Assembly (NCBI GenBank): GCA_041486185.1 | Contig: JBGPKX010000189.1 | Location: forward strand, 1-11,411 | Reading direction: 5' to 3' | Length of the DNA stretch: 11,411 bases | Source: QHXW01 sp041486185 | Lineage (GTDB): Bacteria; Acidobacteriota; Terriglobia; Bryobacterales; Bryobacteraceae | Part shown: in pieces, positions 1 through 6,802 of the stretch | Numbering within the stretch: position 1 is the first letter of the stretch | How the letters are laid out: each line of letters starts with the position of its first letter | Made by a program: the position numbers and the translations under genes | Notes under the pieces: generated by a model | Database searches by the model: none | Told to the model about the DNA's origin: nothing | The model's input: only the letters and a program-made list of their open reading frames with translations

Positions 1-467
1 CCGGCCTGGAAAATTCCCTTGGCGCTCTTGGCGGCGTTGGTGACCATGCGGCATTGCTCGGGGGTGAGCGCCATGGGCTTTTCGCAATAGACGTGCTTGC
101 CCACTTCAAGGGCGGCGATGGCCATTTCTTTGTGCAGGTCGACAGGCGTGGCGATGACCACGGCATCGATATCTTTGCGGTCGAGCATCTTGCGGAATTC
201 GGCATAAGGCGCGGGTGTGTTGCCGGCCTCGGTGGCGGCGTCTACGGCCTTCTTCAGGGCTTCGGGGTCGATGTCACAGATGGCGACCACCTTGATGCCG
301 GGCACCTTGAGCATGTGCTTCAGCAGATAGGCCCCGCGGTTGCCGACGCCGATGAAGGCGACGCGCACGGTGTCGTTGGGCGATTGGGCCGGCAGCAACG
401 CAGCGGCGCCGGCGGTGGCGATGGATGTCTTAAAAAAATTACGGCGAGTGAAGTTATGGTTGGTCAT
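1..467 (-). CDS. Gfo/Idh/MocA family oxidoreductase with Tat signal (partial, C-terminus beyond window edge)
   Basis: Only the first 155 residues are present; the frame runs off base 1 without a stop. Residues 7-15 read TRRNFFKTS, a twin-arginine export signal, followed by an Ala-rich stretch ending near AQS (about residue 27). A Rossmann nucleotide-binding fold follows: a beta strand into GVGNRG (39-44), then ICDID (62-66), the end of the second strand, where NAD(P) ribose is normally held. The CEKPMA block (127-132) holds the conserved Lys of the Gfo/Idh/MocA family. Family members are usually sugar or inositol dehydrogenases; Tat export of the pre-folded, cofactor-bound enzyme is common in Acidobacteriota and Planctomycetota. 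The substrate cannot be told from this half. Its ATG lies inside the stop of the upstream GAF gene (ATGA, 467-464), so translation is probably coupled. Family call firm, substrate unknown. Confidence 0.9.
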   Translation of the reverse strand, partial: MTNHNFTRRNFFKTSIATAGAAALLPAQSPNDTVRVAFIGVGNRGAYLLKHMLKVPGIKVVAICDIDPEALKKAVDAATEAGNTPAPYAEFRKMLDRKDIDAVVIATPVDLHKEMAIAALEVGKHVYCEKPMALTPEQCRMVTNAAKSAKGIFQA

Positions 468-922
468 GATGTTTTCCGTTGAGATGCGATGGCGCGGCCC
501 ACGCCGGTGAGAAGCGCGGTTTCTTCGGGAGTAAAGGTGCGGGCGGCTCGGTTGGCGATGCCTAAGGCGCCGACGGCTTCCGTACCGTGGAAGATGGGCA
601 CCACGATGGCGCCTTCCATGCCGGTGGCTTTGGCGCCGGGGCGCGCGTCGCCGCTCGCGTCGCTCTGTAAGTTGCACACGCTTACCGGCTCTTTTCGCTG
701 GACGGCGAGGCCGGCCATGCCTTTGCCGATAGGGACGATCTGCACGGCTTTCAACACGGGCTCGGGAATGCCGGCGCTTGCGGCTTTCAGGTGCATCACG
801 CCATCGGATTCGAGCAGATGGATGGTTCCGGTGTCGGCGCGAAAATGTTCGATCGTGAGGCGCAGGACTTCATCCAGACTGCCCGCGCGCGAGGCGGCTT
901 GCACTTTCTCGAGAAAAGTCAT
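464..922 (-). CDS. Stand-alone GAF domain protein, 152 aa
   Basis: The whole protein is one GAF domain: a short N-terminal helix (MTFLEKVQAA), strands around TGTIHLL (31-37), the loop-helix PIGKGMAGLAVQRKEPV (64-80), then IVVPIF (106-111), VGALGIAN (117-124) and a closing helix at TPEETALLTGVGRAIA. GAF domains bind small molecules such as cyclic nucleotides, or sense redox state. No output domain (kinase, GGDEF, HTH) is attached, so it must act through a partner or be a small sensor. It has only one obvious Cys (83), so it does not look like the free-Met-R-sulfoxide reductase branch. I chose the ATG at 922 because it overlaps the stop of the upstream repeat protein as ATGA (922-919); a longer frame up to 1069 would overlap that gene by 150 bases and gives an Arg-rich non-GAF leader. 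No clear Shine-Dalgarno is visible, which fits reinitiation after the upstream gene. Confidence 0.85.
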   Translation of the reverse strand: MTFLEKVQAASRAGSLDEVLRLTIEHFRADTGTIHLLESDGVMHLKAASAGIPEPVLKAVQIVPIGKGMAGLAVQRKEPVSVCNLQSDASGDARPGAKATGMEGAIVVPIFHGTEAVGALGIANRAARTFTPEETALLTGVGRAIASQRKTS

Positions 923-2058
923 TTGTGCCGGGTGAGATTTTCGAACAGGTACAGACCGCTCTTGCCGGCTACGACGAAATCCAGATCGCCATCGCCATCG
1001 AGGTCGACGACCGGAATCTGCATGCCGGAGCCGGTGCGTGAGCTGTAATCGATGACGTGCTTCACCCATTCAATTTTCTTGCCGTCGCCGGATTTCAGGT
1101 ATTCGTACCAGTAGATGCCGAGCGGCTCGCGCTCGCCGGGATCGCGGCCGTTATGGGCCATGAAGCGCTTGCCGGTGAGGAAATCCAACTTTCCGTCGCC
1201 GTTCAGGTCGACCATGGTCATGGCATGCGCTTGCGACCAACTTTCGTCGATCACGTGTTTGGTCCAGGTGTTGCCTTCGCCGTGTTCGAGCCAGAAGACG
1301 CCGTAGTTGTGAGCGGCTGATGTCACGACGTCGTTGCGGCCGTCGCCGTTCACGTCGAGCACGTACATGAAGCCGAGGGCTTCGAGGTTCCAGTCGGGAT
1401 GAAATCTCCAATTGCCGGTTCGCGGGTCAGGCGGCGCTTCGAACCAGCCTTTGGGCGTGAGGATATCGGTGCGGCCATCGCCGTTCACATCACCCGCGCC
1501 GATGCCATGCCCGTAACTGTGGGGGCTGACCACGTGGCGGACGTAGGCACCGTCCTTGAGCTCGTACCAGGAAAGCGGCGCGTTATCCTGGCCGAATTGC
1601 GGCAGCAGCTCGCGTTTCTTGCCGTCGTTGTCGATGTCGACCAGAAATGCGAACTCGACCGACCAGCCGTTTTCGATGCCGTGCTTTTTCCAGTCGCCGA
1701 TGCCGCGGCCGGGATTTTCCATCCAGTAGAGTTCCTTCGTGAAATACGAGCAGCTCACGATATCGGGCGCGCCATCGCCGTTCACGTCGATGGGCAGGTC
1801 GCTGAAATTATCGATGTAGTTGTCGCTGTAGCTGATGTCACGGAAGTGGTGCTTGGTCCAGCGCGGGCCTTCGTACCAGTTCTCGCCGGAGACGATGTCG
1901 AGCCGGCCATCGCGGTTGATGTCGGCCACGGCGCAAGTTTCGTTGGAGCCCAGATCGAGTGTGTGCTTTTCAAACGCGATTTCCGGCGTGCGAACGACGC
2001 TCCACGCGGCCACGGCCGCGGCCAGCAACAGGGTGACTGCGATACAATGCCGCGTCAT
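919..2058 (-). CDS. Secreted FG-GAP/VCBS-repeat beta-propeller-like protein, 379 aa
   Basis: The N-terminus MTRHCIAVTLLLAAAVAAWS is a Sec-type signal or anchor. The rest carries about seven calcium-loop repeats of the FG-GAP/VCBS type: ADINRDGRLDIV (45-56), DVNGDGAPDIV (91-101), DIDNDGKKREL (141-151), DVNGDGRTDIL (190-200), DVNGDGRNDVV (235-245), DLNGDGKLDFL (284-294) and DLDGDGDLDFV (352-362). Between repeats come aromatic blades such as W-x-KH-V/I. Such proteins fold into extracellular propellers that bind calcium and probably ligand or surface; no catalytic domain is visible. The third repeat is degenerate (DGKKREL in place of DGxxDI). It is the first gene of a three-gene ATGA-coupled cassette, and its ATG shares two bases with that of the divergent repeat gene. 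No Shine-Dalgarno at normal spacing is seen; the nearest is AGAGG, 13 bases upstream. Specific function unknown. Confidence 0.9.
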   Translation of the reverse strand: MTRHCIAVTLLLAAAVAAWSVVRTPEIAFEKHTLDLGSNETCAVADINRDGRLDIVSGENWYEGPRWTKHHFRDISYSDNYIDNFSDLPIDVNGDGAPDIVSCSYFTKELYWMENPGRGIGDWKKHGIENGWSVEFAFLVDIDNDGKKRELLPQFGQDNAPLSWYELKDGAYVRHVVSPHSYGHGIGAGDVNGDGRTDILTPKGWFEAPPDPRTGNWRFHPDWNLEALGFMYVLDVNGDGRNDVVTSAAHNYGVFWLEHGEGNTWTKHVIDESWSQAHAMTMVDLNGDGKLDFLTGKRFMAHNGRDPGEREPLGIYWYEYLKSGDGKKIEWVKHVIDYSSRTGSGMQIPVVDLDGDGDLDFVVAGKSGLYLFENLTRHK

Positions 2059-2071
2059 GCGGACGATTTTA
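2043..2071. promoter_or_regulatory. Possible back-to-back -10 boxes over the shared start of the two FG-GAP genes
   Basis: On the plus strand TACAAT (2043-2048) ends 8 bases before the ATG at 2057. On the minus strand TAAAAT (2071-2066) ends 7 bases before the ATG at 2058. Both spacings would put the transcript start at or next to the start codon, giving leaderless or nearly leaderless mRNAs. This fits the lack of a well-placed Shine-Dalgarno on either side. I see no convincing -35 hexamer for either, so this is a weak call resting on spacing alone. Confidence 0.3.
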
Positions 2072-3178
2072 CCTCTTTTGCTCTCCCTGGCAGCCGCGCA
2101 GGGCGCGATTCGTTTTCGCGCGCAGGAAATCCAGCGCGATTTCGGCGTGGTTTATGCGGTGCTGGTGGCCGATATCAACGGCGACGGCAAGCCGGACGTG
2201 GTGGCCATCAATCCCACGCAGGTGGTGTGGTTCGAGAATCCGACATGGGAGAAGCACGTGATTCTGGATGGGGCGACCAAGAAAGACAACGTCTGCATGG
2301 CCGCGGCCGATATCGATGGCGATGGCAAATCGGACCTGGCTCTGGGGGCGGACTGGCATCCATCGAACACCACTAGCGGCGGGACGCTGCAGTGGATCGG
2401 GCGCGTGGCGGCGCCCAATGCGCCGTGGAAGCTCACGCCGATCGCGGAAGAGCCGACGCTGCACCGCATCCGGTGGGGAGATGTGGATGGCGATGGCAAG
2501 CCGGAGCTGGTTGTAGCGCCGCTTCACGGGCGCGGCAATAAGGGGCCCGATTGGCAAGGGCAGGGCTCGCGCATTCTGGTGTTTCACATTCCGAAAGATC
2601 CGGCGCACGATGCATGGCCCATGGAGGTGGCGGATGACTCGCTGCACATCGTACACAATTTTCTGATCGCGGATTTCGATGGCGACGGGCAGCAGGACAT
2701 TCTCACTGCCAGCCGTGAGGGAATTCACGTGCTCACACGGAACCCGGACGGGAAGTGGACCAAGCAGAAGATTGGTGAGGGTGCGCCGGGTGAAATCAAG
2801 ATGGGGCGGATCGGCGGCAAGCGGCACCTGGCGACAGTGGAGCCGTGGCACGGGAACTCGATCGTGATTTACGAGGAACATAGCGGTCTGTGGCCCCGGC
2901 GGGTGATCGAGGAGGGGCTAGCCGGTGCGCACGCGATCGGGTGGGGCGATTTCGATGGCGATGGAAACGATGAGCTGGCGGTGGGGTGGCGCGAGAAGAA
3001 TTTTGGGGTGGCGGTTTATAAGCGGGCGGCGGATGGATCGTGGACGAAAGTGATGGTGGATGACGGGGGGATGGCGGCGGAGGATCTGACGGTGGCGGAT
3101 TTGAATGGAGATGGGAAGCCGGACATTATCGCGGTGGGGCGGGCGACGGCGAATGTGAAGATTTATTGGAATCAGTAG
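2057..3178 (+). CDS. Secreted FG-GAP/VCBS-repeat protein, 373 aa
   Basis: The frame is open upstream to 1835, but the ATG at 2057 gives a clean signal peptide (MRTILPLLLSLAAAQG), so I start there; earlier ATGs would run deep into the opposite gene. Six calcium-loop repeats are visible: ADINGDGKPDVV (38-49), ADIDGDGKSDLAL (84-96), GDVDGDGKPELVV (141-153), ADFDGDGQQDIL (205-216), GDFDGDGNDELAV (297-309) and ADLNGDGKPDII (347-358). The phrase NPTWEKHVI (61-69) and the C-terminal strand NVKIYWN match the style of the divergent neighbour, so the two are probably related. Predicted extracellular or periplasmic beta-propeller; no enzyme motif seen. It is the only plus-strand gene in the window. It ends in TAG at 3176-3178, directly followed by a hairpin. 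The last 250 bases are unusually rich in GGG/GGA codons. Confidence 0.9.
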   Translation: MRTILPLLLSLAAAQGAIRFRAQEIQRDFGVVYAVLVADINGDGKPDVVAINPTQVVWFENPTWEKHVILDGATKKDNVCMAAADIDGDGKSDLALGADWHPSNTTSGGTLQWIGRVAAPNAPWKLTPIAEEPTLHRIRWGDVDGDGKPELVVAPLHGRGNKGPDWQGQGSRILVFHIPKDPAHDAWPMEVADDSLHIVHNFLIADFDGDGQQDILTASREGIHVLTRNPDGKWTKQKIGEGAPGEIKMGRIGGKRHLATVEPWHGNSIVIYEEHSGLWPRRVIEEGLAGAHAIGWGDFDGDGNDELAVGWREKNFGVAVYKRAADGSWTKVMVDDGGMAAEDLTVADLNGDGKPDIIAVGRATANVKIYWNQ

Positions 3179-3248
3179 GACTGGCATTCGTGCCGGTCCA
3201 GGCTGACGGGAGCATCGGGCGACCGACAGGCAGAAGGGCCTATCCTAC
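3175..3248. repeat. Facing pair of REP-like mini-palindromes between convergent genes
   Basis: The 66-base gap between the convergent genes is flanked by two related copies pointing at each other. The plus-strand copy (3175-3199) begins GTAGGACTGGCATTCG and closes TGCCGGTCC. The minus-strand copy (3248-3224) begins GTAGGATAGGCCC and closes CTGCCTGTCG. In each, the TAG is the stop codon of the neighbouring gene. Related copies occur at 5350-5374 and 11091-11145. A GTAG foot followed by an imperfect palindrome, arranged as an inverted pair with a short spacer (3200-3223), is the layout of REP/BIME elements. Assignment to a repeat family needs the genome. Confidence 0.5.
3178..3199. terminator. 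Hairpin with UUCG tetraloop after the plus-strand FG-GAP gene
   Basis: GGACTGGCA (3178-3186) pairs with TGCCGGTCC (3191-3199) over nine base pairs, including one G-U pair, around the very stable loop TTCG (3187-3190). It starts at the last base of the stop codon and sits between convergent genes, where a transcript end is expected. No T-run follows on either strand, so it is not a canonical intrinsic terminator. It may instead block 3' exonucleases or mark a Rho-dependent end. It is also one copy of the REP-like repeat. Confidence 0.35.
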
Positions 3249-5329
3249 CTTTCCAAGTCTTCGAGGAGCATTGTGAGGCGCGGCGCGGCATCCGCTTTTC
3301 CGCCAAAGCGGAGATCGTTGTAGGCGGCGGTGAACTGGTCGACCAGCATGGCGGTTTCGGCGGGCAGGGAGGCGGCAAACTCGCGCGGGGTAAACCACGC
3401 GGGCTTTTGAAAGCCGCGGCGGCGCAGGATGTCGAGCATGCGGGCGTAGAGCAGCGTGGCGTCGCTCGCGGAGGCGCGGCCATCGCGCACGCGCCGTACG
3501 CGGTGCAGCATGCGCAAGGCGCGCCAGGCACGCGGGCCGCCCAGCACGGCGCTCACGGCAATCAAAATAAGAATCGCCAGCATGGCGCCGCGATCCACGA
3601 ACCAGTCGCGGAGATGCGACTTCCACTGCGCGGCCGTGTTGCTCCAGCCATCGAGCCAGCGCATCCCGAAACGGCGGCTGGAGTTCTGCAGCCGGTCGGC
3701 CAGGAGCAACTGGCGGCCCAGGTCGTAACGCAGCACCCAATCCTGCCAGAAGGTTTCCGCCGCATCGGTCCACAGCGCGAACTTCGAGAGCAGTCCGGCG
3801 GAATGAGCGCGCGGATCGGGCGGAGTGGGATCGAAGGTGGTCCAGCCGCGGCCCTCGACAAACGCTTCCACCCAACTATGCGCGTCGGAGGCGCGGATCA
3901 CGTACAGCTTGGAGATGGGATTGAAGGTGCCGCTCTGAAATCCATTGACGATGCGAGCGGGGATGCCGACGGCGCGCAGCATGACGGCCATGGACGCGGC
4001 GAAGTATTCGCAGTGGCCCTTCTTGCGCCCGAAGAGGAAGTAGGCGATGGGGTCGGCGGTTTCGTGGTCGGGCAGCACGAGCGTGTAGCCGTAGGATGTC
4101 CGCAGGTAATTTTCGATGGCGCGGGCGCGTTCGCCATCGGTGGTGAAGCCTGCGACGATTTGCTCCGCGAGCGCGCGGATACGCGGGTCGAGCGAGGGCA
4201 ATTGCAGATATTGGCGGCGATCCAACGGATTCAGGCTGATCATGCCCGGGGCCGGCGCCGGAAGTTCGAGAACGCTGGAGACGGTGTAGCGAAAGTTATC
4301 GGGCGGAATGTAACCCAGGCGCAGGTTGTCATTGGGCCCCTGAATGAACGCCTTGTTTAGTTGCTCGGGGCGGCCGGCGACAAACAGCACATCGGAGTCC
4401 ACCGCATTGAGCGTTACATGATAGAACAGGCGCGGCATGTTCGGCGCCAGACCGGGCAACACCGTCCAGCCGTTTATGGGATGCAGCGGTCTGCCGAGAT
4501 TCGAAGGGTTGGACCAGCGCTTGCCATCGAACTCGCTCAGCGCCACTCCGCGCCACTTGAGGTTCACAGGGAAGTCCGGAGAATCCGGGCGGACGTGCAT
4601 TACCGCACTCGAATCCTGCATGAACTCGCCGATCTGGCCGAGCGTCACTTCATTCGAAAAGCCCGGTACGTGCAAGCGGCGCGATACCAGGCCGCTGAAC
4701 GTGGCGTTGGCGCCGCGCGGCAAGAGAAAAAACAGGCCCGCCGTGAGGACCAGAATGCCCAAGGTGGTGAATGCGGCGAGGCTCGCCAGCCGTGGATGAA
4801 AGCGCCGCAGACCGGAGCGCGCAATCTGGTGGGGCTTCTGCATGGCCCGTCGGATTTCGGCGCTGGTGAATGCCGCGATGGCCGACAGCAGGTAGATGCC
4901 CAGGAACAGCAAGAAATTCAGGCTAGCGGAGAGGATCGCGGCCGCCAGGATTTCGAGAAAGGCGATGACAGCGGTGTAGAGATAGTCGCGGTTGGAGGCC
5001 GCGGTCAGAATCTTCACCACGGCGAGGTAGAACACCAGGTGCACCGTCGCCTGGAGAAATCCGCGCGACAGGAAGAAGTAATCCAGCGGATAAAAGCAGA
5101 TGTAGGCCAGCGTGGCCAGAGTGACGAGGCGGTCCGGAATCTTGAATTCGAAAGCGCCGGTAACCAGCAGCGCGCGCAGGACAAGGCCCAGGCCTGTGAG
5201 GATGATGGTGGGCAGATCCAGATAGCCGGAGCCGGCCACGGCCAGATAGCCGCTTGTGACCAGGCACAAGACGGAGAGCTGGAAGAAGCGCTCGACGGAA
5301 AGCTGGGGGTTGATGCCGGCGCGCGGCAT
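3245..5329 (-). CDS. Membrane transglutaminase-like protein, TgpA/DUF3488 type, 694 aa
   Basis: The layout matches TgpA-like proteins. A hydrophobic N-terminal domain with about six or seven membrane segments (roughly residues 15-204) is followed by a large extracytoplasmic region (205-580). That region holds a transglutaminase core with a complete Cys-His-Asp triad: Cys440 in KKGHCEYFA, His484 in DAHSWVE and Asp500 in TTFDPTPP. One membrane segment at 581-598 leads to a cytoplasmic tail ending in a DUF4129-like region (about 620-694, with PAWFTPREFA). Known relatives are papain-fold enzymes of the envelope; whether this one cross-links or cleaves protein is open. In many genomes the gene follows a MoxR ATPase and a DUF58 protein; neither is here, and it instead sits 45 bases downstream of an amidase. 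The start at 5329 lacks a Shine-Dalgarno. Length is normal for the family. Confidence 0.93.
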   Translation of the reverse strand: MPRAGINPQLSVERFFQLSVLCLVTSGYLAVAGSGYLDLPTIILTGLGLVLRALLVTGAFEFKIPDRLVTLATLAYICFYPLDYFFLSRGFLQATVHLVFYLAVVKILTAASNRDYLYTAVIAFLEILAAAILSASLNFLLFLGIYLLSAIAAFTSAEIRRAMQKPHQIARSGLRRFHPRLASLAAFTTLGILVLTAGLFFLLPRGANATFSGLVSRRLHVPGFSNEVTLGQIGEFMQDSSAVMHVRPDSPDFPVNLKWRGVALSEFDGKRWSNPSNLGRPLHPINGWTVLPGLAPNMPRLFYHVTLNAVDSDVLFVAGRPEQLNKAFIQGPNDNLRLGYIPPDNFRYTVSSVLELPAPAPGMISLNPLDRRQYLQLPSLDPRIRALAEQIVAGFTTDGERARAIENYLRTSYGYTLVLPDHETADPIAYFLFGRKKGHCEYFAASMAVMLRAVGIPARIVNGFQSGTFNPISKLYVIRASDAHSWVEAFVEGRGWTTFDPTPPDPRAHSAGLLSKFALWTDAAETFWQDWVLRYDLGRQLLLADRLQNSSRRFGMRWLDGWSNTAAQWKSHLRDWFVDRGAMLAILILIAVSAVLGGPRAWRALRMLHRVRRVRDGRASASDATLLYARMLDILRRRGFQKPAWFTPREFAASLPAETAMLVDQFTAAYNDLRFGGKADAAPRLTMLLEDLER

Positions 5330-5335
5330 AGTTCT

Positions 5336-5341
5336 ATTCTA
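5336..5341 (-). promoter_or_regulatory. Possible -10 box close to the transglutaminase start
   Basis: TAGAAT on the minus strand (5341-5336) ends six bases before the ATG at 5329. With no Shine-Dalgarno between, this could drive a leaderless transcript independent of the amidase. No matching -35 element is seen, so it is a weak call. The same spacing appears at the two FG-GAP starts near 2057. Confidence 0.25.
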
Positions 5342-5349
5342 GCGGCTAT

Positions 5350-5374
5350 GGAGGGGCAGGAATGGGTGTCCTAC
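5350..5374 (-). repeat. Single REP-like mini-palindrome after the amidase stop
   Basis: On the minus strand, directly after the amidase TAG (5377-5375), the sequence reads GTAGGACACCCATTCC and continues TGCCCCTCC. Aligned without gaps, its 22-base core matches the copy at 3178-3199 at 16 positions, with the same GTAG foot and the same central CATTC-TGCC. The stem is weaker than in the other copies. No facing partner is seen before the next start codon at 5329. Confidence 0.4.
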
Positions 5375-6802
5375 CTACATTTTCGGGCGTTTTCGGTGCC
5401 AATCGGTGCGGGTCTGGAATTCTTTGCCCATCGCGAGGAGCATGTTTTCGGAGAAGGCGGAGCCTACAAGCTGTATGGCCACTGGCAGGTTGCCGGCGAA
5501 GCCGCAGGGGAGGGAGAGTGCGGGGATCCCGGCGAGATTGCCCGCGGGAATTAGCGCGCTCATGCCGGGATCTTTGGGTGTGGCCGGCTCGGGCGAGAGT
5601 TGGTCGAGCGGCTCGCTGACTTTGGGCGCGGGGCCGAAGCGGCTGGGGGCGAGCAGGAGGTCGACTTCGCCGAACATCCGGCGGATTTTCTGCTGTACCA
5701 GGGTGCGGATGCGCATGGCTTTCAGGTAGTCTTTGGCGGAGATTTCGAGACCCGCCTTCAGTCCGGCGATTTGTTTGGGGTCGGCGAGCTGATCCACTTT
5801 ACCGCTCGAAATGAGAGGCTCGAAAACCGAGCACGCTTCGGCCACGATGATGGTGCTGGTGAGCACGCCGTACGGAAGGTCGGGCAGTTTCGTCTCTACC
5901 AGTTGGGCACCGGTTTCGCGAATCGCCGCCAGCGCCTGCTCGAATGCCGGACGAGCGGAGGGCTCTGCCCGTTCCGTGAAATCGACGGGAGCATAGCCGA
6001 TGCGAAGGGTTTTCGGCTGGCGGGAGTATTGCGGCGTGTAGTAGAAGCTTTTGTGGGCCGAGCCAGGATCCTTGGCGTCGCCGCCCGCGATGACTTCGAG
6101 CACCAGGCCGCAATCTTCGGCCGAGCGGCACATGGGGCCGAGCTTGTCCATGGTCCAGGAGAGGGCCATGGCGCCGTGACGGCTCACCAGGCCGTAGGTG
6201 GGGCGCAGGCCGGTAATGCCACAGAAGGCCGCGGGCGTCAGGATGGAGCCGGAGGTTTCCGATCCGATGGCAAACGGGACCAAGCCAGCCGCTACCGCGC
6301 TTCCCGACCCACTCGACGAACCACCGGACCAGCGCGTGCGGTCCCACGGATTAAGTCCAGGCCCGAACATCGAGGCGGCCGCGGTGTGATATCCGCCGCC
6401 GCCGGCCAGTTCGATCATGGCGAGTTTGCCAATCAGGACCGCGCCGGTCTTGTCGAGCTTCTGCAGAACGGTGGCGTCATAGTCGAATACCTGGGCGGCG
6501 TAGGGGCGCGCGCCCCAGGTGGTGGGCTGGCCGGCACGGCTCAGCAGATCCTTCGCGCCGAACGGAATGCCTTGCAGAGGGCCGCGGTGGCGGTCGCGCT
6601 TGAGCTCTTTGTCGACCTCGTGCGCGCGCCGGATGGCGGCGGCGGTGAGCGGGAGCGCCAGGGCGTTGTAGCGCGGGCCAAGCTCTTCGAGCCGGCGGGC
6701 GAAGGCGCGGACCAGTTCGACGGCTGAAAATTCTTTGGCCTTTAGCTTGGCGTTTAGCTCAGGGATGGTCGCGAAGAAGATGTCGTCGGTGAAGTCGGGC
6801 AT
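5375..6802 (-). CDS. Amidase signature family enzyme, 475 aa
   Basis: This is a full-length amidase-signature protein (GatA/FAAH fold), which hydrolyses an amide bond with a Ser-cisSer-Lys triad. All three are present: Lys84 in GIPFGAKDLL, the cis-Ser at 162/163 in WSGGSSSGSGSAVAAG, and the nucleophile Ser186 in GSETSGSILTPAAFCG. The usual C-terminal end AGIPALSLPCGF...PVAIQLVG (424-447) is also there. The substrate is unknown. It is unlikely to be the true GatA, since no gatB or gatC is nearby and the context differs. The protein begins MPDFTDDIFF and has no signal peptide. Its ATG overlaps the stop of the upstream 66-residue Tat-signal protein as TGATG (6804-6800), so the two are translationally coupled and probably work together. 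Activity call firm; substrate and location open. Confidence 0.93.
   Translation of the reverse strand: MPDFTDDIFFATIPELNAKLKAKEFSAVELVRAFARRLEELGPRYNALALPLTAAAIRRAHEVDKELKRDRHRGPLQGIPFGAKDLLSRAGQPTTWGARPYAAQVFDYDATVLQKLDKTGAVLIGKLAMIELAGGGGYHTAAASMFGPGLNPWDRTRWSGGSSSGSGSAVAAGLVPFAIGSETSGSILTPAAFCGITGLRPTYGLVSRHGAMALSWTMDKLGPMCRSAEDCGLVLEVIAGGDAKDPGSAHKSFYYTPQYSRQPKTLRIGYAPVDFTERAEPSARPAFEQALAAIRETGAQLVETKLPDLPYGVLTSTIIVAEACSVFEPLISSGKVDQLADPKQIAGLKAGLEISAKDYLKAMRIRTLVQQKIRRMFGEVDLLLAPSRFGPAPKVSEPLDQLSPEPATPKDPGMSALIPAGNLAGIPALSLPCGFAGNLPVAIQLVGSAFSENMLLAMGKEFQTRTDWHRKRPKM

Noticed and set aside
54..482. A 142-codon plus-strand frame opposite the oxidoreductase
   Set aside because: The minus strand encodes a clear Tat signal, GVGNRG and EKP motif; the plus-strand product is a Gly/His/Asp-rich shadow.
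464..922. Free methionine-R-sulfoxide reductase as the identity of the GAF protein
   Set aside because: That GAF branch needs several conserved cysteines; only one Cys is seen here.
922..1069. A longer N-terminus for the GAF protein
   Set aside because: The extra 49 residues are Arg-rich, overlap the FG-GAP gene by 150 bases and match no GAF extension; the ATGA start at 922 fits better.
1399..2376. A 325-codon plus-strand frame across the start of the FG-GAP pair
   Set aside because: It is antisense to the minus-strand repeat gene and then out of frame with the real plus-strand gene; its regular Val/Asp pattern mirrors the opposite repeats.
2890..3175. G-rich 3' end of the plus-strand FG-GAP gene as a sign of transfer or a structured element
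   Set aside because: The reading frame and the repeat motifs continue normally; this is a codon-choice bias in Gly/Val/Ala-rich protein without further support.
3407..5554. Long plus-strand open frames (317 and 397 codons) opposite the transglutaminase gene
   Set aside because: They lie antisense to a clear family member with an intact triad, have no recognisable domain or signal, and show the Gly/Ala/Arg/Gln-rich composition typical of shadow frames in GC-rich DNA.
5375..6802. GatA of the Glu-tRNA(Gln) amidotransferase
   Set aside because: No gatB or gatC is nearby, and the coupling to a Tat-signal protein does not fit a tRNA-charging role; a general amidase is the safer call.
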